53,982 nt of DNA from Pseudomonadota bacterium. GTDB taxonomy: Bacteria; Pseudomonadota; Gammaproteobacteria; Burkholderiales; Burkholderiaceae_C. A program made the translations under genes and the position numbers. Positions 51,042 to 53,982 of this stretch are shown here, piece by piece; position 1 is the first letter of the stretch; each line of letters starts with the position of its first letter. The notes beneath the pieces are model-generated. The model searched no databases. It was given only the letters and a program-made list of their open reading frames with translations, and was not told the origin of the DNA. The stretch is taken from the NCBI GenBank assembly GCA_023438115.1, contig JAEZEB010000255.1, positions 1-53,982 of the forward strand, in the 5' to 3' direction.

Positions 51042-52162
51042 TGGACCGCGTGGCGGCCGTGGTGGTCGGCGCGGGCGCCGTCGGCCTGGCGGCCGCGCGC
51101 GCTCTCGCGCAGGCCGGTCACGAGACGCTGGTGCTGGAGGCCCAGTCCGGCATCGGGCAGGGCGTGAGCTCGCGCAACAGCGAGGTGATCCACGCCGGGC
51201 TCTACTACACGCCCGGATCGCTCAAGGCGCGCTTGTGCGTGCGCGGCAAGGACTTGCTGTATGCGCTGTGCGCCTCGCACGGCGTGGACCACCGCCGCTG
51301 CGGCAAGCTCACGGTGGCCAACAGCGCGGAGGAAGTGCAGGCGCTGCGTGGCCTGCAGGACAGGGCCGCCGCCAATGGCGTGCCGGTGGAATGGCTGGAG
51401 GCGGAGCAGGCGCGGGCGCTGGAGCCGGCGTTGCGCTGCATCGCGGCGCTGCATTCGCCCAGCACCGGCATCGTGGACAGCCACGGCTTCATGCTGGCGC
51501 TGCAGGGCGACCTGGAACGCGCGGGCGGGCTGGTGGTGTTCGGCACCGAGCTGCGGTCGGCGCGGCTGTCGCCGCGTGCCGGCGAGCCGCACGTGCTGCA
51601 CCTGGCGGACGGCACCGAGCTTGCCTGCGACCTGCTGGTGAACGCGGGCTCGCTGCACGCGTGCGCACTCGCGAGCCGCTTCGAGGGACTGGACGCGCGC
51701 TTCGTGCCGCGCGCGTCCTTCGCCAAGGGCAACTACTACGCGCTCGCGGGCCGTTCGCCTTTCACGCACCTGATCTATCCCGCGCCCGCCGACGCCTGGC
51801 TGGGCGTGCACCTCACGCTGGACCTGGGCGGCCAGGCCAAGTTCGGTCCCGACATCGAGTGGCTGGACGTCGCGACGCCGGAAGAGATCGACTACCGCGT
51901 GGATCCCGCGCGCGCCGACGGCTTCTACGCGGAGGTGAGGCGTTACTGGCCGGAACTGCCGGACGGCGCGCTGTCGCCCAGCTACAGCGGCGTGCGGCCC
52001 AAGATCCACGGCGCGAGCGAGAAGGCGCCGGACTTCCGCATCGACGGCCCGGAGCTGCACGGCGTGCCGGGGCTGGTCAACCTGTTCGGCATCGAGTCGC
52101 CCGGCCTCACCAGCGCGCTGGCCATCGCGGAACTCACGCGCGAACGGCTGCTTGCGCCCTGA
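51041..52162 (+). CDS. FAD-dependent oxidoreductase, L-2-hydroxyglutarate dehydrogenase-like
   Basis: 373 residues, DAO fold. FAD dinucleotide motif VVVGAGAVGLAAARALAQAG at the start; SSRNSEVIHAGLYYTPGSLK is the segment characteristic of LhgO/L2HGDH-type enzymes. C-terminal flavin contact GLVNLFGIESPGLTSALAIA. Probably oxidises an L-2-hydroxyacid to the 2-oxoacid, passing electrons to quinone or oxygen. Translationally coupled to the N-formylglutamate hydrolase, so a link to glutamate/2-oxoglutarate metabolism is plausible. 3' end overlaps pyrD tail-to-tail by 29 bases. Confidence 0.9.
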   Translation: MDRVAAVVVGAGAVGLAAARALAQAGHETLVLEAQSGIGQGVSSRNSEVIHAGLYYTPGSLKARLCVRGKDLLYALCASHGVDHRRCGKLTVANSAEEVQALRGLQDRAAANGVPVEWLEAEQARALEPALRCIAALHSPSTGIVDSHGFMLALQGDLERAGGLVVFGTELRSARLSPRAGEPHVLHLADGTELACDLLVNAGSLHACALASRFEGLDARFVPRASFAKGNYYALAGRSPFTHLIYPAPADAWLGVHLTLDLGGQAKFGPDIEWLDVATPEEIDYRVDPARADGFYAEVRRYWPELPDGALSPSYSGVRPKIHGASEKAPDFRIDGPELHGVPGLVNLFGIESPGLTSALAIAELTRERLLAP

Positions 52163-53186
52163 AGGCGCGCGCGATCTCGTCGACCAGCGCCGGTCCCTTG
52201 TAGATCAGCCCCGTGTAGATCTGCACCACGTCCGCGCCCGCGCGCAGCTTGGAGAGCGCGTCGTCCGCGCTCAGAACGCCGCCCACGCCGATGATCGGAT
52301 AGCCGCTACCGAGGGTGGCGCGCAGCTGCGCGATCACCCGGTTGCTTGCCTCCAGCACCGGCGCGCCGCTGAGGCCGCCCGTTTCCTCCGCATGCGGCAG
52401 GCCCTGCACCTTGTCGCGCGCGATGGTGGTGTTGGTGGCGATCACGCCGTCCATGCCATGGCGGCGCAGGGTCGCGGCGATCACGTCGACCTGCGCCTCG
52501 TCCAGGTCGGGCGCGATCTTCACGAACAGCGGCACGCGCCGTCCGTGCTCGCGCGCCAGTTCCTCGCGCCGTGCGGCGATCGCGGACAGGAGCGCATCCA
52601 GCGCCTCGTCGCTCTGGAGCGCCCGCAGGTTCTTGGTGTTGGGGCTGGAGATGTTGACGGTGACGTAGTCCGCATGCGGATAGACGCCGGCGAGGCAGGC
52701 GAGGTAGTCGTCGGTCGCCTGCTCGATGGGCGTGGCCGCGTTCTTGCCGATGTTCAGGCCCAGCAACCGGCCCTGGCCGCGAAAGCGCGAACGCTGCACG
52801 TTGGCGATGAAGGCATCCAGCCCGTCGTTGTTGAAGCCCAGCCGGTTGATCAGCGCGTTGGCCTGCGGCAGGCGGAACATGCGCGGCTTGGGGTTGCCCG
52901 GCTGCGGACGCGGCGTCACGGTGCCCACCTCGACGAAGCCGAAGCCCATCGCGCCCAGGGCGTCGATGCAGCGGGCGTTCTTGTCCAGCCCGGCGGCGAG
53001 GCCCACGCGGTTGGGGAAGCGCAGGCCGGCCAGTTCGACCGGATCCGGCACGAAGCCGTTGCAATAGGCCCAGCGCAGCGGCGTGCCCTGCAGGCGCTCC
53101 AGCGAGCCCAGGGTCAGCTCATGGGCGGCTTCGGGATCGAGGCCGAAGAGGAAAGGGCGGGCGAGGGCGTAGGGCAGGAGGGACAT
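52134..53186 (-). CDS. pyrD: Dihydroorotate dehydrogenase (quinone), class 2
   Basis: 350 residues from the ATG of SLLPYALARPFLFGLDPE; a nine-residue longer start is open but lacks a ribosome site, while AGGAGGG is not on this strand, so the start is by homology. Membrane-associating N-terminal helices are typical of class 2. FMN barrel: AAGLDKNARCIDAL, GTVTPRPQPGNPKPR, NRLGFNNDG, VNISSPNTKNLR with the catalytic Ser region, KIAPDLDEAQ, NTTIARD, GVGGVLSADDA. Oxidises dihydroorotate with ubiquinone in pyrimidine synthesis. Confidence 0.96.
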   Translation of the reverse strand: MSLLPYALARPFLFGLDPEAAHELTLGSLERLQGTPLRWAYCNGFVPDPVELAGLRFPNRVGLAAGLDKNARCIDALGAMGFGFVEVGTVTPRPQPGNPKPRMFRLPQANALINRLGFNNDGLDAFIANVQRSRFRGQGRLLGLNIGKNAATPIEQATDDYLACLAGVYPHADYVTVNISSPNTKNLRALQSDEALDALLSAIAARREELAREHGRRVPLFVKIAPDLDEAQVDVIAATLRRHGMDGVIATNTTIARDKVQGLPHAEETGGLSGAPVLEASNRVIAQLRATLGSGYPIIGVGGVLSADDALSKLRAGADVVQIYTGLIYKGPALVDEIARAFRAQAAVRA

Positions 53187-53227
53187 CCGATAATTCCGGC
53201 TTCTTAGTTGCAACCGGGGATTGTCGC

Positions 53228-53905
53228 GTGACGCAGGATGAACTCAAGGCGCTGGTGGGCCAGGCCGCGCTGAAGTACGTGGTGCCGGGGGAGGTCGTGG
53301 GGGTCGGCACCGGCTCCACGGTCAACAAGTTCATCGAGGCGCTGGCCACGATGAAGGACCAGGTGCCGGGCGCCGTCTCGAGCTCGGTCGCCTCCACGGA
53401 GCGGCTGCGCGCGATCGGCATCAGGGTGTTCGATGCCAACGAGGTGGGCGAACTGGCCGTCTACATCGACGGCGCCGACGAGATCGACGGCCGCGGGCAC
53501 ATGGTCAAGGGCGGCGGCGCGGCGCTCACGCGCGAGAAGATCGTCGCCGCGCAATCGCGCCGTTTCGTCTGCATCGCCGACGAGTCGAAGCGGGTGGAGG
53601 TCCTGGGCCGCTTCCCGCTGCCCGTGGAGGTCATCCCCATGGCCACGCAGCGCCTGGTGCGGCAGTTCCGCGACAAGGGCGGGCTGGCGCAGGTGCGGAT
53701 GAAGGATGGCCAGCCCCTCGTGACCGACAACGGCCAGCACATCCTGGACGTGACTGGCCTGCAGATCCAGGATCCGCTGGCTTTCGAGAGCGAAGTGAAC
53801 CAGTGGCCCGGCGTGGTGACGGTGGGCGTGTTCGCCCACCAGAAGGCCGCCGTGTGCCTGCTCGCCACCGCGGGCGGCGTGCAGACGCTGGAGTTTGGCG
53901 CCTAG
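53228..53905 (+). CDS. rpiA: Ribose-5-phosphate isomerase A
   Basis: 225 residues from a GTG (TQDELKALVGQAAL). Interconverts ribose-5-phosphate and ribulose-5-phosphate. GVGTGSTVNKFIEAL is the phosphate-binding loop, DGADEIDG and KGGGAALTREKIV carry catalytic Asp, Lys and Glu residues, and CIADESKRVEVLG follows. Divergent from pyrD with a 41-base gap. Its stop overlaps the stop of the minus-strand frame at the window edge. Confidence 0.96.
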   Translation: MTQDELKALVGQAALKYVVPGEVVGVGTGSTVNKFIEALATMKDQVPGAVSSSVASTERLRAIGIRVFDANEVGELAVYIDGADEIDGRGHMVKGGGAALTREKIVAAQSRRFVCIADESKRVEVLGRFPLPVEVIPMATQRLVRQFRDKGGLAQVRMKDGQPLVTDNGQHILDVTGLQIQDPLAFESEVNQWPGVVTVGVFAHQKAAVCLLATAGGVQTLEFGA

Positions 53906-53982
53906 AAGCGGATGCCGGCGGGGTTGGCCGGCGAGGGCGCGCTGGGCGGCGGCGCTTCGACGCGCGGCTCCTCCTGCGGGGC
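53902..53982 (-). CDS. 3' end of an unidentified gene entering from the right edge
   Basis: Open minus-strand frame ending in TAG, C-terminus PSAPSPANPAGIRF preceded by a Pro/Glu-rich stretch (PQEEPRVEAPPP). Looks like a disordered tail of a convergent gene. Too short to name; could be non-coding. Confidence 0.4.
   Translation of the reverse strand, partial: APQEEPRVEAPPPSAPSPANPAGIRF

Overview
The window is uniformly GC-rich, densely packed bacterial DNA. Gene content points to an aerobic betaproteobacterium of the Burkholderiales, most likely Comamonadaceae such as a Ramlibacter/Variovorax relative. That placement is inferred from propionyl-CoA catabolism, intracellular PHB depolymerase, a tripartite-tricarboxylate-type binding protein, a complete isc operon and the style of the dispersed repeats. 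No gap between genes exceeds about 300 bases, and I see no CRISPR array, insertion sequence or prophage.

Region 1 (1-7644) is a propionyl-CoA to succinyl-CoA module: the 3' part of methylmalonyl-CoA mutase, its G-protein chaperone MeaB, a kinase-fold protein, both propionyl-CoA carboxylase subunits, a glutathione transferase and an epimerase-like VOC protein.

Region 2 (7787-23433) is the most unusual part. One co-directional chain of genes, nearly all overlapping by 4 bases, encodes a GAF-TM-HlyD adaptor (interrupted by an in-frame amber codon), a PqqD-like/M50 metalloprotease/HlyD fusion, a shortened SecA-like ATPase, an RND/HlyD-type adaptor, a 1617-residue LEPR-XLL surface protein (seven-bladed propeller, cadherin-like repeats, C-terminal membrane segment), a hybrid histidine kinase and a response regulator with degenerate GGDEF and EAL domains. 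I read it as a candidate dedicated export, processing and display system for the LEPR-XLL protein. The parts are seen in the sequence; the joint function is inference.

Region 3 (23540-32920) carries a 2-oxoacid:acceptor oxidoreductase with its own FAD/Fe-S partner protein, a CBS-domain protein and a di-heme cytochrome c peroxidase behind a sigma-54-like promoter. On the other strand lie an RnfB-like ferredoxin and a PHB depolymerase, followed on the forward strand by a Tat-exported LigB-type dioxygenase.

Region 4 (32952-45171) is housekeeping: aminotransferase, uvrB, a Bug-type binding protein, a low-molecular-weight phosphatase, the isc operon iscR-iscS-iscU-iscA-hscB-hscA-fdx with an IscR-like operator and two copies of a 78-bp repeat, an SDR enzyme, dnaQ and tRNA-Val(CAC) with a strong terminator.

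Region 5 (45353-53982) holds a lytic transglycosylase and a PBP7-type endopeptidase (both cell wall), an MFS transporter, a core-MetE-like methyltransferase, an N-formylglutamate amidohydrolase, an FAD hydroxyacid dehydrogenase, pyrD, rpiA and the tail of one more gene running in from the right edge.
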